This document shows positions 39,349-48,536 of a stretch of 64,000 nucleotides of DNA, piece after piece; the first letter of the stretch is position 1, and every line of letters starts with the position of its first letter. The notes beneath the pieces were generated by a model. The model had not been told where the DNA came from. It searched no databases and was given only the letters and a program-made list of their open reading frames with translations. The position numbers and the translations under genes were made by a program. The DNA is from Carnobacterium mobile DSM 4848 (GTDB lineage Bacteria; Bacillota; Bacilli; Lactobacillales; Carnobacteriaceae), in assembly GCF_000744825.1 (NCBI RefSeq), contig NZ_JQMR01000001.1, forward strand, positions 1,845,501 through 1,909,500. Direction: 5' to 3'.

Positions 39349-41256
39349 ATGTTTGACAAAATGAAGGGTACGACTCCAGACTTAACGGTAAACAATATAG
39401 AAAAACTAAAACAGTTATTTCCAGAAATTATGACGGATGGAAAAATTGATTTTGAAAAGTTACAACTATTGTTAGGTAAAGAGATTGATGATAGTCCAGA
39501 TAGGTATAATTTTACTTGGCATGGAAAAAAAGAAACGATGCAATTTGCTCAACAGCCTTCCAAAGGTACACTAAGACCAGTTAAAGAAAAGAGTAAGAAT
39601 TGGAATACAACAGAAAACTTATACATCGAAGGAGATAATTTAGAGGTACTCAAATTATTACAAAAATCATACAATAATAAAGTGAAAATGATTTATATCG
39701 ATCCACCCTACAATACAGGAAATGATTTTGTTTATAAGGATGATTTCAAAGATAGCGTAGATTCATATTTAGAATTAACAGGTCAAAAAGACAATGAGGG
39801 TGTTAAATTTAATTCTAATACAGAAAGTAACGGTAGGTACCATACTGATTGGTTAAATATGATATATTCAAGATTAAAACTAGCAAGAAACCTATTAACA
39901 AATGATGGCGTTATTTTTATTAGTATAGATGATAATGAGCAAACAAATTTAGAAAAAGTTTGTGATGAAATTTTTGGAACAGAAAATTTTGTTGAGAAGT
40001 TAATATGGAAAAAAAGAGCTACTCCACCTAATGATAGGAATATCGGTAGAATACATGAATATATTATTGTTTATGCAAGAGACATTAATGTACTATCGTT
40101 AGGATTATTACCAAGGAATAAAGATTCTATATCTCGATATACCAATCCTGATAAAGATCCTCGTGGTCCATGGGTAGCTTCAGATCTGAGTGCAAACGGA
40201 AAAGGAGGACGCTTCGTTAGTTCTTTAACTTACCCAATTAAGAACATTGAAACAGGAGAAGAATTTTATCCATCTGATGGAAGGTGTTGGTTATTTAATA
40301 AGGAAAAAATGAATAGATATATTAAAAGTGGCCAAGTTTCTTTTAGAAAAAATTCAGGCTCCCCATTTTTAAAAAGATATCTTTCAGAAGTGAGAGATGG
40401 GCTCACTTTGCCTACAATTTTGTTAGATTTCGGGTTTTCGTCAAATTCAGCAATAGAAATAGATAATGCTTTTAATAAAAAGGGTATTTTTGAATATGCA
40501 AAACCTACACTATTATTAAAAGAACTAATTAGAGTAGGATGTCCAAACAAAGATGGAATTATTCTCGATTTTTTCTCTGGTTCAGCTACTACTGCTCAAG
40601 CAATGATGAAATTAAATGCTGAAGATGGTGGAAGTCGTAAGTTTATTATGGTGCAACTACCTGAAATATTAGATGAGAAATCGGAAGCTTATAAAAACGG
40701 ATATCATACAATTTGTGATATTGGTGAAGAACGTATTCGTCGTGGTGGAGAAAAAGTAAAAAATGATTTAATTGATAAAAATAATAAAGAAGGCTTACTC
40801 TCAGAAGGTCAAATAAATTCTGATGAATTAGATATTGGGTTTAAAGTCTTCAACTTAGATACTTCCAATTTGAATGAGTGGCAGGCTGATTTTGATGATA
40901 TAGAAACAAAAATCGACTTATTTGAAAGTAACTTTGTTAATGGGCGTTCAGAAGAAGACATATTGTATGAAATCATCTTAAAAAATGGTTTAGATTTAAC
41001 TTATCCTATTAATGAAGTACTAACTGAAGGATTTAAAATTTACGATGTAGCATTTGGAAATTTATTTGTTTGTCTAAACGAAAAAATTAACCGCAACGTA
41101 GCGCGTAAAATTGTAAGTTTAAAAGATAATTATGACATTGAAACTAGTCAAGTAGTATTTAAAGATAATGGTTTTGAGAATGATACGGAAAAACTGAATT
41201 GTTATGAAATTCTAAAAGATGCGGGATATCAAGATTCTGATTTGTTGAGTATTTAA
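39349..41256 (+). CDS. mod: Type III DNA methyltransferase (Mod)
   Basis: A 635-residue adenine methyltransferase of the beta class. The catalytic DPPYNTGND starts at D118, and the AdoMet-binding LDFFSGSATTAQ comes later, at 406-417, the order expected for type III Mod. The target recognition region lies between them, about 190-390. It methylates one strand of an asymmetric site and forms the complex with Res. ATG 39349 is 7 nt from GAGGAG; a TTG at 39343 is too close. Confidence 0.94.
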   Translation: MFDKMKGTTPDLTVNNIEKLKQLFPEIMTDGKIDFEKLQLLLGKEIDDSPDRYNFTWHGKKETMQFAQQPSKGTLRPVKEKSKNWNTTENLYIEGDNLEVLKLLQKSYNNKVKMIYIDPPYNTGNDFVYKDDFKDSVDSYLELTGQKDNEGVKFNSNTESNGRYHTDWLNMIYSRLKLARNLLTNDGVIFISIDDNEQTNLEKVCDEIFGTENFVEKLIWKKRATPPNDRNIGRIHEYIIVYARDINVLSLGLLPRNKDSISRYTNPDKDPRGPWVASDLSANGKGGRFVSSLTYPIKNIETGEEFYPSDGRCWLFNKEKMNRYIKSGQVSFRKNSGSPFLKRYLSEVRDGLTLPTILLDFGFSSNSAIEIDNAFNKKGIFEYAKPTLLLKELIRVGCPNKDGIILDFFSGSATTAQAMMKLNAEDGGSRKFIMVQLPEILDEKSEAYKNGYHTICDIGEERIRRGGEKVKNDLIDKNNKEGLLSEGQINSDELDIGFKVFNLDTSNLNEWQADFDDIETKIDLFESNFVNGRSEEDILYEIILKNGLDLTYPINEVLTEGFKIYDVAFGNLFVCLNEKINRNVARKIVSLKDNYDIETSQVVFKDNGFENDTEKLNCYEILKDAGYQDSDLLSI

Positions 41257-41271
41257 AAGGTGGACTGAAAA

Positions 41272-44268
41272 ATGAAAATAAAATTTGATGAATTGAAGTA
41301 TCAAGAAAAAGCTATCAATTCAGTAATTAATCTTTTTGAAGGGCAAGGAATTAAGCAGTCCAACTTCACAGTAATCAGTAATGACTTACAAGGAAAGTTG
41401 TGGAATGATCATGGGATTGGAAATAAAATTGATTTGCCCAATGATGAATTAATTAAGAATTTGAAAAAAGTGCAGTTAGAAAACAACATAGCTCCTTCAG
41501 AAGAGTTGGAGAATAATGAAAAACAGTTCAATATTGAGATGGAAACAGGAACAGGTAAAACCTATGTTTACTTAAAATCTATTTTGAAACTAAACAAGCA
41601 ATATGGATTTTCAAAATTTGTGATTGTTGTGCCTTCATTGGCTATTAAAGAAGGAGTCAATAAAACACTAGAAATGACAAAGAATCACTTTAAGAAGAAG
41701 TTTAATGGAATTGTTTACAATAGCTTCACGTATAACAGTAAAAAACTAGATCAGGTAAGAAACTTTGCGGTAGATAGTACAATTCAAGTTATGGTTATCA
41801 ATATCCAAGCTTTTATTAAGGACACTAAAAATAAAGATCAATCTAACATCATTTACCGTGAAAGTGATTTTCTTAGTGGTATGCGACCGATTGAATTAAT
41901 TCAGGAAACGAATCCAATTGTGATCATAGATGAACCACAATCAGTTGATAACACTGCTAAATCAAAAGAAGCGATTAAATCACTGAATCCATCTGTGATA
42001 TTCAGATACTCAGCTACGCATAAATCGAAATACCCTTTATTATACAAATTAGGTCCAGTAGAAGCGTACGATGAAAAATTAGTTAAGCAGATAGAAGTAG
42101 CGGGCATTAAAACTGAAAATGACGGGAATGATGCTTATATGAGATTAGTCAGCGTCAGTAATAAGAGCAATCAATTCTCAGCTAAGATAGAAATAAATTA
42201 CCGTAATAAAAACAGCATTGATAAGAAAATAGTTACAGTTAGACAGGGCGATGATTTATATATCAAGTCCAATAAATTAGATGCTTATGATAAAGGGTTG
42301 ATAGTAAGTGAAATCTATACTGGTGAAGAAAATGAATATATTGAATTTACTAGTTACGATGCCTTATTAACTAAAGGAAAAGAAATTGGCGGTACGAATG
42401 AGGATATTCTTAAACGTCAACAAATCCGTAAAACTATTGAAGAACACCTTGAAAAAGAAATGCGTTTAAACGTACAAGGAATCAAAGTATTAAGTTTGTT
42501 CTTTATTGATCGAGTTGAGAACTATCGTCAGTATGATAAAGATGGATATCAGATAAACGGAAAATATGCGGATATGTTTGAAGAGGAATATACAAAACTA
42601 ATTAACAAACCAAAATTTTCAACAATTCGTGATAAAGAAATACCAGTTTCTGAAGTCCATGACGGTTACTTTTCAGTAGATAACAAAGGAAAAGTAAAAG
42701 ATTCTAGTGGGAAAACTGCAGCAGATGATTCTACTTACAATGCAATCATGAAAGATAAGGAAGAATTATTAACCTTTTATGACGCTGAAAAAGAAAATAA
42801 TGCAGCTAACAATAAAGCCAGAAAAATGCGTTTTATTTTTTCTCATTCAACTTTAAAAGAAGGTTGGGATAATCCGAACGTCTTCCAGATATGTACATTA
42901 GTGGATACAAAAGACACTATCACTAAACGCCAAAAAATTGGACGAGGTCTACGTTTGGCAGTTAACCAAGAAGGTGAACGTCAATATGGATTTGACGTAA
43001 ATACATTAACTGTTATGGCGAACGAGAGTTACGAAGAGTTTGCTGAAGGACTACAAAATGAGTTTGAAGAAGAGTCAGGTATAAAATTTGGAGTTTTTGA
43101 GAAGGATACGTTTTCAAACGTCATGCGTATAACTGATGAAGCTTTGGGAGAAAAAGAATTATTAGGCAACGAAAGAGCTGCTGAACTTTTTGAATTCTTT
43201 AAATTTAAAAATTATATTGCGAAAAACGGAAAAGCAACTGATGCGTTGAAGCTGGCAATTAAAGAAGAAACGCTTGATATCCCTGGTAACTTAGTTGGTT
43301 TTGAAACAAGCATTATTCATAAAACAAAAAGTAAGATTAAAACCTTGGAAGTTAAAAATCATGCTGCTCGTAAACAAGTAGCCTTCAAAAAAGAAGCTTT
43401 TTTAAATCTGGATTTCAAAGAACTTTGGGATTCGATTAAGTATAAAACGACTTATTCTGTTGAATTTGATACAGAAACTTTGATTACCATAGCTGCCAGA
43501 GATTTAAGAGAAAAGGTTATTGTCAGCGAAGTTAAAATGAATTTTATTAAAGCTATGATAGCTACAAAAGATGCAGGTTATGTTACTGATAAAAATGTAG
43601 ACACATATTTAACAAATATAACTCATGACTATGTAGCTCCAGATATCATTACGTATCTGCAAAATGAAACTGAACTAACAAGGAAGACAATTGTTCGTAT
43701 TTTGAAAGAAAGCAATACATTAAAAGACTTCAAAAAAAATCCTCAAATGTATATGATGAATGTAGCGAAAATTATTAATGCCTGCAAACGAGAATTAATT
43801 GTAGACGGGATTAAATATCAAAAAATTGGTGATAATGATTATTACTCTCAAGAGTTATTTGATACTGAAGAACTATCGGGTTACTTAGAAAGGAATATGA
43901 TTCAAACAACTACAGAACGCACCATATATGATTATGTTGTTTATGACTCGCAAGTCGAACGTAAATTTGCAACAGACTGCGAGCAAGATCCGAGTGTTAA
44001 ATTTTATATTAAACTCCCAAATTGGTTTAAAATTCGTACTCCATTAGGAAACTATAATCCTGACTGGGCAGTCCTATTGGAAGAAGATGATGAACGGAAA
44101 CTTTATTTTGTAGCAGAAACTAAAGGTAGTGTCTTATCTGAAGATTTAAGACCAACAGAACGCAAGAAAATTGAATGTGGAATTAAACATTTCGAAGCGT
44201 TGAACACAAAAGTAGAATTAAAACCTGTAGAGTCGTTGGAGCAACTTCAAGATATTGCAAGAAGCTAA
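41272..44268 (+). CDS. res: Type III restriction endonuclease (Res)
   Basis: A 998-residue Res subunit. Walker A is METGTGKT with K96, and the DEAD-like box is DEPQ at 220-223. FRYSATHKSKYP is motif III and QKIGRGLRL motif VI. The C-terminal nuclease has D931 (NPDWAVL) with E949 and K951 (AETKGS), a complete PD-ExK set. It translocates or slides along DNA after ATP hydrolysis and cuts when two Mod-bound sites meet. It is 15 nt after mod. Confidence 0.95.
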   Translation: MKIKFDELKYQEKAINSVINLFEGQGIKQSNFTVISNDLQGKLWNDHGIGNKIDLPNDELIKNLKKVQLENNIAPSEELENNEKQFNIEMETGTGKTYVYLKSILKLNKQYGFSKFVIVVPSLAIKEGVNKTLEMTKNHFKKKFNGIVYNSFTYNSKKLDQVRNFAVDSTIQVMVINIQAFIKDTKNKDQSNIIYRESDFLSGMRPIELIQETNPIVIIDEPQSVDNTAKSKEAIKSLNPSVIFRYSATHKSKYPLLYKLGPVEAYDEKLVKQIEVAGIKTENDGNDAYMRLVSVSNKSNQFSAKIEINYRNKNSIDKKIVTVRQGDDLYIKSNKLDAYDKGLIVSEIYTGEENEYIEFTSYDALLTKGKEIGGTNEDILKRQQIRKTIEEHLEKEMRLNVQGIKVLSLFFIDRVENYRQYDKDGYQINGKYADMFEEEYTKLINKPKFSTIRDKEIPVSEVHDGYFSVDNKGKVKDSSGKTAADDSTYNAIMKDKEELLTFYDAEKENNAANNKARKMRFIFSHSTLKEGWDNPNVFQICTLVDTKDTITKRQKIGRGLRLAVNQEGERQYGFDVNTLTVMANESYEEFAEGLQNEFEEESGIKFGVFEKDTFSNVMRITDEALGEKELLGNERAAELFEFFKFKNYIAKNGKATDALKLAIKEETLDIPGNLVGFETSIIHKTKSKIKTLEVKNHAARKQVAFKKEAFLNLDFKELWDSIKYKTTYSVEFDTETLITIAARDLREKVIVSEVKMNFIKAMIATKDAGYVTDKNVDTYLTNITHDYVAPDIITYLQNETELTRKTIVRILKESNTLKDFKKNPQMYMMNVAKIINACKRELIVDGIKYQKIGDNDYYSQELFDTEELSGYLERNMIQTTTERTIYDYVVYDSQVERKFATDCEQDPSVKFYIKLPNWFKIRTPLGNYNPDWAVLLEEDDERKLYFVAETKGSVLSEDLRPTERKKIECGIKHFEALNTKVELKPVESLEQLQDIARS

Positions 44269-44291
44269 ATAGAATTTAATATTAATACTAT

Positions 44292-44342
44292 ATGTTGTAC
44301 TTTTTGATAATTATCAAAAAAGTGCAACATATTTTTGTTTTT
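44292..44342 (+). terminator. Terminator of the type III R-M operon
   Basis: ATGTTG (44292-44297) with CAACAT (44325-44330) closes a long stem containing ACTTTTTGATAA/TTATCAAAAAAGT; ATTTTTGTTTTT follows. Confidence 0.85.
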
Positions 44343-44470
44343 ACCAAAAAAACACTTAACGGCTTCTGATTTGGCAAAAATGAGCTCGCATTTACGTTTT
44401 TTATTATTTATCATATGAATCCTCAGTTTTTAATAAAAACCGTTTAAGGATGTTATATTTAGACATTACA

Positions 44471-44499
44471 TTGAAAAGAACGAATGTTTGTGATACTAT
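44471..44499 (+). promoter_or_regulatory. Predicted promoter of the 330/41-residue module
   Basis: TTGAAA (44471-44476) and TACTAT (44494-44499) are 17 bp apart, with TG one base before the -10 (extended form). It implies a leader of about 255 nt before the GTG at 44763. Confidence 0.55.
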
Positions 44500-44516
44500 A
44501 TGTAGTGAAGAGAGCG

Positions 44517-44608
44517 AAAAAAAACAATAGATCTGCAAATCTATTGTTAGTGTTGTGTATCTCAATATGTGTTGAACGTAAATCCAAAGTTGTTGTAGAA
44601 TACAAGCT
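44517..44608 (-). ncRNA. Possible small antisense RNA in the leader
   Basis: AACAATAGAT (44523-44532) and ATCTATTGTT (44539-44548) form a perfect 10-bp hairpin with loop CTGCAA. On the minus strand it is followed by eight T residues (44524-44517), a textbook terminator. A TATAAT lies at 44620-44615 on the minus strand, but its -35 (TTGTGT, 14 bp away) is poor. Such a transcript would be about 90 nt and antisense to the leader of the next gene. Confidence 0.35.
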
Positions 44609-44762
44609 TATTTTATTATACGCCTAAAATTTTAACACAAATTAATACGTTTGTGAAGATTTTTTGATAAGTAAGTGTAACGCAATAACCTACTGACTAC
44701 ATAAAGAAATGTGCAGAACACTATTTTGATTCTCTATCAATAATAGAAAATGAGGCGAACTA

Positions 44763-45755
44763 GTGCAAAAAGTAACAGAAAGATTTAAAATTGGATTAAA
44801 ACAAGAAGAAATAGACTTTGTGGATGTAAATTTAGAAAGTGATGCATTACTGTTTTTAAATCCAACATTATTTAGAGAATTAGTAGATACTGATTTCTCG
44901 AAGAAGGTTAGTCACAATGTATACAGTTTTTTTGAAACCGTTTTAAATCTTTATTCAACAAATAGAAAAAACCAAGCAATAAAATTATTTAATCAATCTG
45001 GAGAAACGAACAGTGTTCATTTAGGCTACTCTAAAACAAATAAAGGAAAAGGTACGTCTGAAAAAGCACTGACTAAGTTATTTGATACAGTACTTTCTTC
45101 AAAAGTATTGGAAAATAAAGTTCTCTCTAATCCAATTAGCTTGGTTTTATTTGTAGAAGATTTTGCAGAAGACAGAATGTCTGATTTAATCATTAGTATA
45201 TTGAAGAAGGAACTAATTGAATATACATTAGAGCAAGCTATTCTTTATCATATAGCAATTGAAATTGATGAAATAAATTATGGGCAATATTGGGATGCAT
45301 CTTCGAGAAGTTGGAAGATTTTAAAGAATAGATATATAAAGGATCAAAAGGGTAACCCTATAATATTGGTACCAAAGCAAATAATTTCAAAAAAATACGG
45401 CTTTTCTGCAAATACTTACCTGAGTAACGTTATTTTAAAGTGGAGACAAGCTAAGCATAGTGCAGAACTTTCAAATCTATGTGAAATAAAAAGAGATAAA
45501 AATGGCAACATTATTAAAGTTAAGCCACCGTCCCAAAAAATATTAAGAAAGATAGAAATTGATGAAGTATATAGAGTGAAGCGTGGTAAAACAAAAAAAT
45601 ATATCATGAATAAAACATTTGAAAATCCTGGATTATTAGATCAGTTTTTTGAGCAGCATACGAACGAAGCTGTTAAAAGGAATGGAAATATTCTTTCTGA
45701 TCAAGAAATAACAAAGATTATAGAAGAATCAGAATCTGATAATAATACTAAATAA
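44763..45755 (+). CDS. Conserved island protein, 330 residues, unknown function
   Basis: GTG start after GAGGCG. The opening FKIGLKQEEIDFVDVNLESD, LLFLNPTLF, the FNQSGETNSVHLGYS segment near residues 70-84 and VLFVEDFAEDRMSDLI near 125-140 form a pattern I associate with an uncharacterised family in mobile and defence regions; this is recall, not a search. The C-terminus ends in an acidic tail. No transmembrane or ATPase motif is visible. The FAEDRMSDL stretch is acidic and could be catalytic, which is inference. It is followed 24 nt later by a small basic gene. Confidence 0.75.
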   Translation: MQKVTERFKIGLKQEEIDFVDVNLESDALLFLNPTLFRELVDTDFSKKVSHNVYSFFETVLNLYSTNRKNQAIKLFNQSGETNSVHLGYSKTNKGKGTSEKALTKLFDTVLSSKVLENKVLSNPISLVLFVEDFAEDRMSDLIISILKKELIEYTLEQAILYHIAIEIDEINYGQYWDASSRSWKILKNRYIKDQKGNPIILVPKQIISKKYGFSANTYLSNVILKWRQAKHSAELSNLCEIKRDKNGNIIKVKPPSQKILRKIEIDEVYRVKRGKTKKYIMNKTFENPGLLDQFFEQHTNEAVKRNGNILSDQEITKIIEESESDNNTK

Positions 45756-45779
45756 ATATTGGGAGGAGGAATGCCTATA

Positions 45780-45905
45780 ATGGCAAAACATAGCGGTGGA
45801 AAAGTAGGAAATGCTGGAAAAAAATTAAGTAGTAAAACTACTACCAAGAAACAGAAATCAAATGCTGCAAAAATTTTGAAAGATCATCAAGATAAAAAAC
45901 ATTAA
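45780..45905 (+). CDS. Small Lys/Gly/Ser-rich basic protein, 41 residues
   Basis: Read directly: MAKHSGGKVGNAGKKLSSKT, then about 20 residues ending HQDKKH. GGGAGGAGG at 45761-45769 is 10 nt before this ATG; an ATG at 45771 is too close to it. The GGKVGxAxKxLSSKxxxKKxKSxAAKxL pattern resembles a group of tiny repetitive basic proteins that I recall beside uncharacterised island genes. It is probably disordered and nucleic-acid binding (inference). Confidence 0.7.
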   Translation: MAKHSGGKVGNAGKKLSSKTTTKKQKSNAAKILKDHQDKKH

Positions 45906-45923
45906 AAAGGGATAGATGTAAAT

Positions 45924-45969
45924 AAACAGTCTGAGATTGCTAATTAAGCAACTTTAGACTGTTTTTCTT
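45924..45969 (+). terminator. Terminator of the two-gene module
   Basis: AAACAGTCT (45924-45932) pairs with AGACTGTTT (45956-45964), with an inner TTGCT/AGCAA pair, followed by TTCTTT. Confidence 0.82.
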
Positions 45970-46041
45970 TGAAATGTAATATTTACAATAGCAAAGTTCA
46001 TACTAAAAAAGTATTACTAATAAATACTGATAAAGAAAGTG

Positions 46042-46070
46042 GTTACAAACGTTGCGGTCTCCATTATAAT
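46042..46070 (+). promoter_or_regulatory. Predicted promoter of the 766-residue gene
   Basis: GTTACA (46042-46047) and a perfect TATAAT (46065-46070) are spaced 17 bp, 50 bp before the start. Confidence 0.55.
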
Positions 46071-46120
46071 ACAGAGTAAAGAACCATATATTATCTAATC
46101 TAACTTGAAGGTGAAGACAT

Positions 46121-48421
46121 TTGGAGAAACTACAGGCAAAAGTTAATTACTTAGTAAGAGATGATGAAAAAAATCTTATCGGAAATAGGAAAAGGCTTTT
46201 AGGATTTATGCATGTAGAAGAAGAGCTGTATAATGAGATACAAATAAAAGCACAGCAAATACTGAAATATCCTAATAACAATCGGTATGAATATACTTAC
46301 TCTGAAAAATCTATGATTGTGACAATGGGAGCCATCCTTTTTTGTATGTATGAAATTAACGGGAGTCGTTTTTGGGAAGAGTTAAGTAAAAAATACCAAA
46401 TGCATGAATTAAACTTACAAAGCGAGATAAAAGGCTATATCTCTTCATTTATTTCATCGAACTCTTTGCCCTATTATCAAGGAACAAATAGAAACGAATA
46501 TGTTGAAACTATTCAAATGCAGAGTGTTATACCAAACAACTATAGTTCAAAAATAATAAAGACAATTTATTTTATGTACTTAAAAGATTTAGGGATGGAT
46601 ACTACGAGTAAAAGTATAAACGCCTTTTTAACTTATTTAACTGTAGCCTTTACTAGGCAAATAAATACTAATAACGCTACTAAAGAAGAAGCCGCTCCTA
46701 CGTTGATGACTATGCAATTACAATCTATACCAAAGTCTTTTATGCAGGCTTACTTAACAAAAAGCAAACGGGTTAAATCTCTAATGAAAAGATTTTTTCT
46801 ACAGTTTGATGCGCTAAGTAAAAAAGAAATTCCAATCTTTAACCCTAAGAACAGGTTCGATGTTATGTTTCAAAAAGAATTGAAAAACTTTAACTTTGGT
46901 GAAATGGAAACTACTGTAAAAATGAAGGATAAAGAAATCATGCATAAAGCTACTATCAGCGCAACAATAAGAGGACAAGTAAATCCGCTATTTTATATTT
47001 TAATTCCTCAACATTATATTATTCCTGAAAGAATTACATATCCGAAAGCAACAGTCACATTTTATAATAATCAAGAAGCATACTTAGAAAAGGAAGTTAG
47101 CTTAAAAGAAGGCGGAGTCAGTTGGAAAACGAATCCTAAACAATATGAGCTTAATCTTTTTTTAAGTAAATTAAGTTACAAGATTTCATATGGAGATACA
47201 GTTTTATACGATTCAAAAAAAGAGTTATACAAAGACTATATTTTGTTTGATGATCATAGTATGTCAAAGGAAGTCCAGTTAACTGATATTAAAATAAATC
47301 AATGTTTTTATATATTATCTGCTAAAGATAACCGTATTATTTTTGAAAATAGTGAACCTATTATAAGCGAATTAGATTATGGCATACTCTATTACTTTAA
47401 AGCAAAAAAGGAAATGAAAATAACAATGAATGATCAAGTTTTATTTAATACTATGGTTTTAGAAGAGTTCCCTTCTAAAAAAAGAAAAGGTATAGAGTAT
47501 GAAATCAGTATAGTTGATAATGCTGCATATGATAATGATGTCTATTTAAATATGTTATTTGTATATGATAATCCAAGAAGCAAAACTAAGCTAGCAATTC
47601 ACCTTGCGGATAGTTACAAAATAGACACTGTTGATTATTATTTAAAACTATTTGCAGCATTTGAAGAACTTAACTCTGAAGGTACGGACTTTCAATTAAT
47701 AGATGATGAGATTCTTGTAAGTATTTTAGAACTGTTAGATAAAAAAGGCAGTGCAGCATTAATGAAGATTTCTTTGAAAAGAGTTTATTTAATGTCTGAG
47801 TATGAAATACAAATAAATAATAAATACTATAAGGATGAATTACTGGAAATATGCCAAACTTATGCAAAAAAGTATATTGGAAATTTAAATTTCTCTAGTT
47901 TCAAAAAAAGTGAGAGTGATAAGAAGTTATTGACAACTGAAAACCAAAACACTTGTGAATCAGAATCATCGAGCGAAATAATAAAAGAAAATTCTTTGGT
48001 GTTTTTATTACCTTTTGTCAGCGTCTCAGTAGGTTTTCAAAGGATGTTAAAAGAGTACTTTGAAATTGATAATGCAAAGTCAAATGAGGTAAATCTGCTG
48101 AATAGGTTTATGAATGAGTATGAAAAGATAGAAAACAGAAAAAGTGTTTCTCTATCTGTGATTGATAAAGAAATCACGCTTAACTATATAGCTTTTACAG
48201 CTTACAAAGAAGATAGCTTGAAAATGTTAGGTAGTGTTAATGGGGATAGTTACTATTGGGTATATACTATCGATTTAAAACAATGTATTGGTTTTATTCT
48301 AGATATTAGCAAAAAGTACAGATTAAAAATATCTGGTGGACATACTTATAACTATTCTGTTGATGGTAACTCTATTATAGAAATAGAAGGTGAATACCGA
48401 CTGGAGTTGCAAGTTGTATAA
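46121..48421 (+). CDS. Large protein of unknown function, 766 residues
   Basis: A TTG start follows GAAGGTGAAG. I see no Walker, nuclease, methylase or protease motif. The first 240 residues are helical (KSMIVTMGAILFCMYEIN, IIKTIYFMYLKDLGMD), and a middle beta-rich part (about 270-400) includes ATISATIRGQVNPLFYILIP. A Ser/Glu-rich break near 610-625 separates a C-terminal domain ending GGHTYNYSVDGNSIIEIEGE. The base composition is AT-rich like the whole island. Not recognised; a structure search would be the natural next clue. Confidence 0.75.
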   Translation: MEKLQAKVNYLVRDDEKNLIGNRKRLLGFMHVEEELYNEIQIKAQQILKYPNNNRYEYTYSEKSMIVTMGAILFCMYEINGSRFWEELSKKYQMHELNLQSEIKGYISSFISSNSLPYYQGTNRNEYVETIQMQSVIPNNYSSKIIKTIYFMYLKDLGMDTTSKSINAFLTYLTVAFTRQINTNNATKEEAAPTLMTMQLQSIPKSFMQAYLTKSKRVKSLMKRFFLQFDALSKKEIPIFNPKNRFDVMFQKELKNFNFGEMETTVKMKDKEIMHKATISATIRGQVNPLFYILIPQHYIIPERITYPKATVTFYNNQEAYLEKEVSLKEGGVSWKTNPKQYELNLFLSKLSYKISYGDTVLYDSKKELYKDYILFDDHSMSKEVQLTDIKINQCFYILSAKDNRIIFENSEPIISELDYGILYYFKAKKEMKITMNDQVLFNTMVLEEFPSKKRKGIEYEISIVDNAAYDNDVYLNMLFVYDNPRSKTKLAIHLADSYKIDTVDYYLKLFAAFEELNSEGTDFQLIDDEILVSILELLDKKGSAALMKISLKRVYLMSEYEIQINNKYYKDELLEICQTYAKKYIGNLNFSSFKKSESDKKLLTTENQNTCESESSSEIIKENSLVFLLPFVSVSVGFQRMLKEYFEIDNAKSNEVNLLNRFMNEYEKIENRKSVSLSVIDKEITLNYIAFTAYKEDSLKMLGSVNGDSYYWVYTIDLKQCIGFILDISKKYRLKISGGHTYNYSVDGNSIIEIEGEYRLELQVV

Positions 48422-48536
48422 TTAAACCTAACTGAATGTAATTTTTATTTAGGTAGTCTTATTGCAGAAAAGAATAAAGATATAAAATTAACGACTATAT
48501 TGTTAGTCTTAAAAACTAGATTGGGGTGTTTATTAG

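Noticed and set aside
35344-44268. DISARM or BREX system
   Set aside because: An SNF2 helicase and methyltransferase are present, but there is no DUF1998 gene, PglZ, BrxC or Lon-like gene; Mod and Res are plainly type III.
44471-44762. Type I toxin-antitoxin pair in the leader before the 330-residue gene
   Set aside because: The converging promoter and terminator layout suggested it, but neither strand has a short hydrophobic toxin frame with a start codon.
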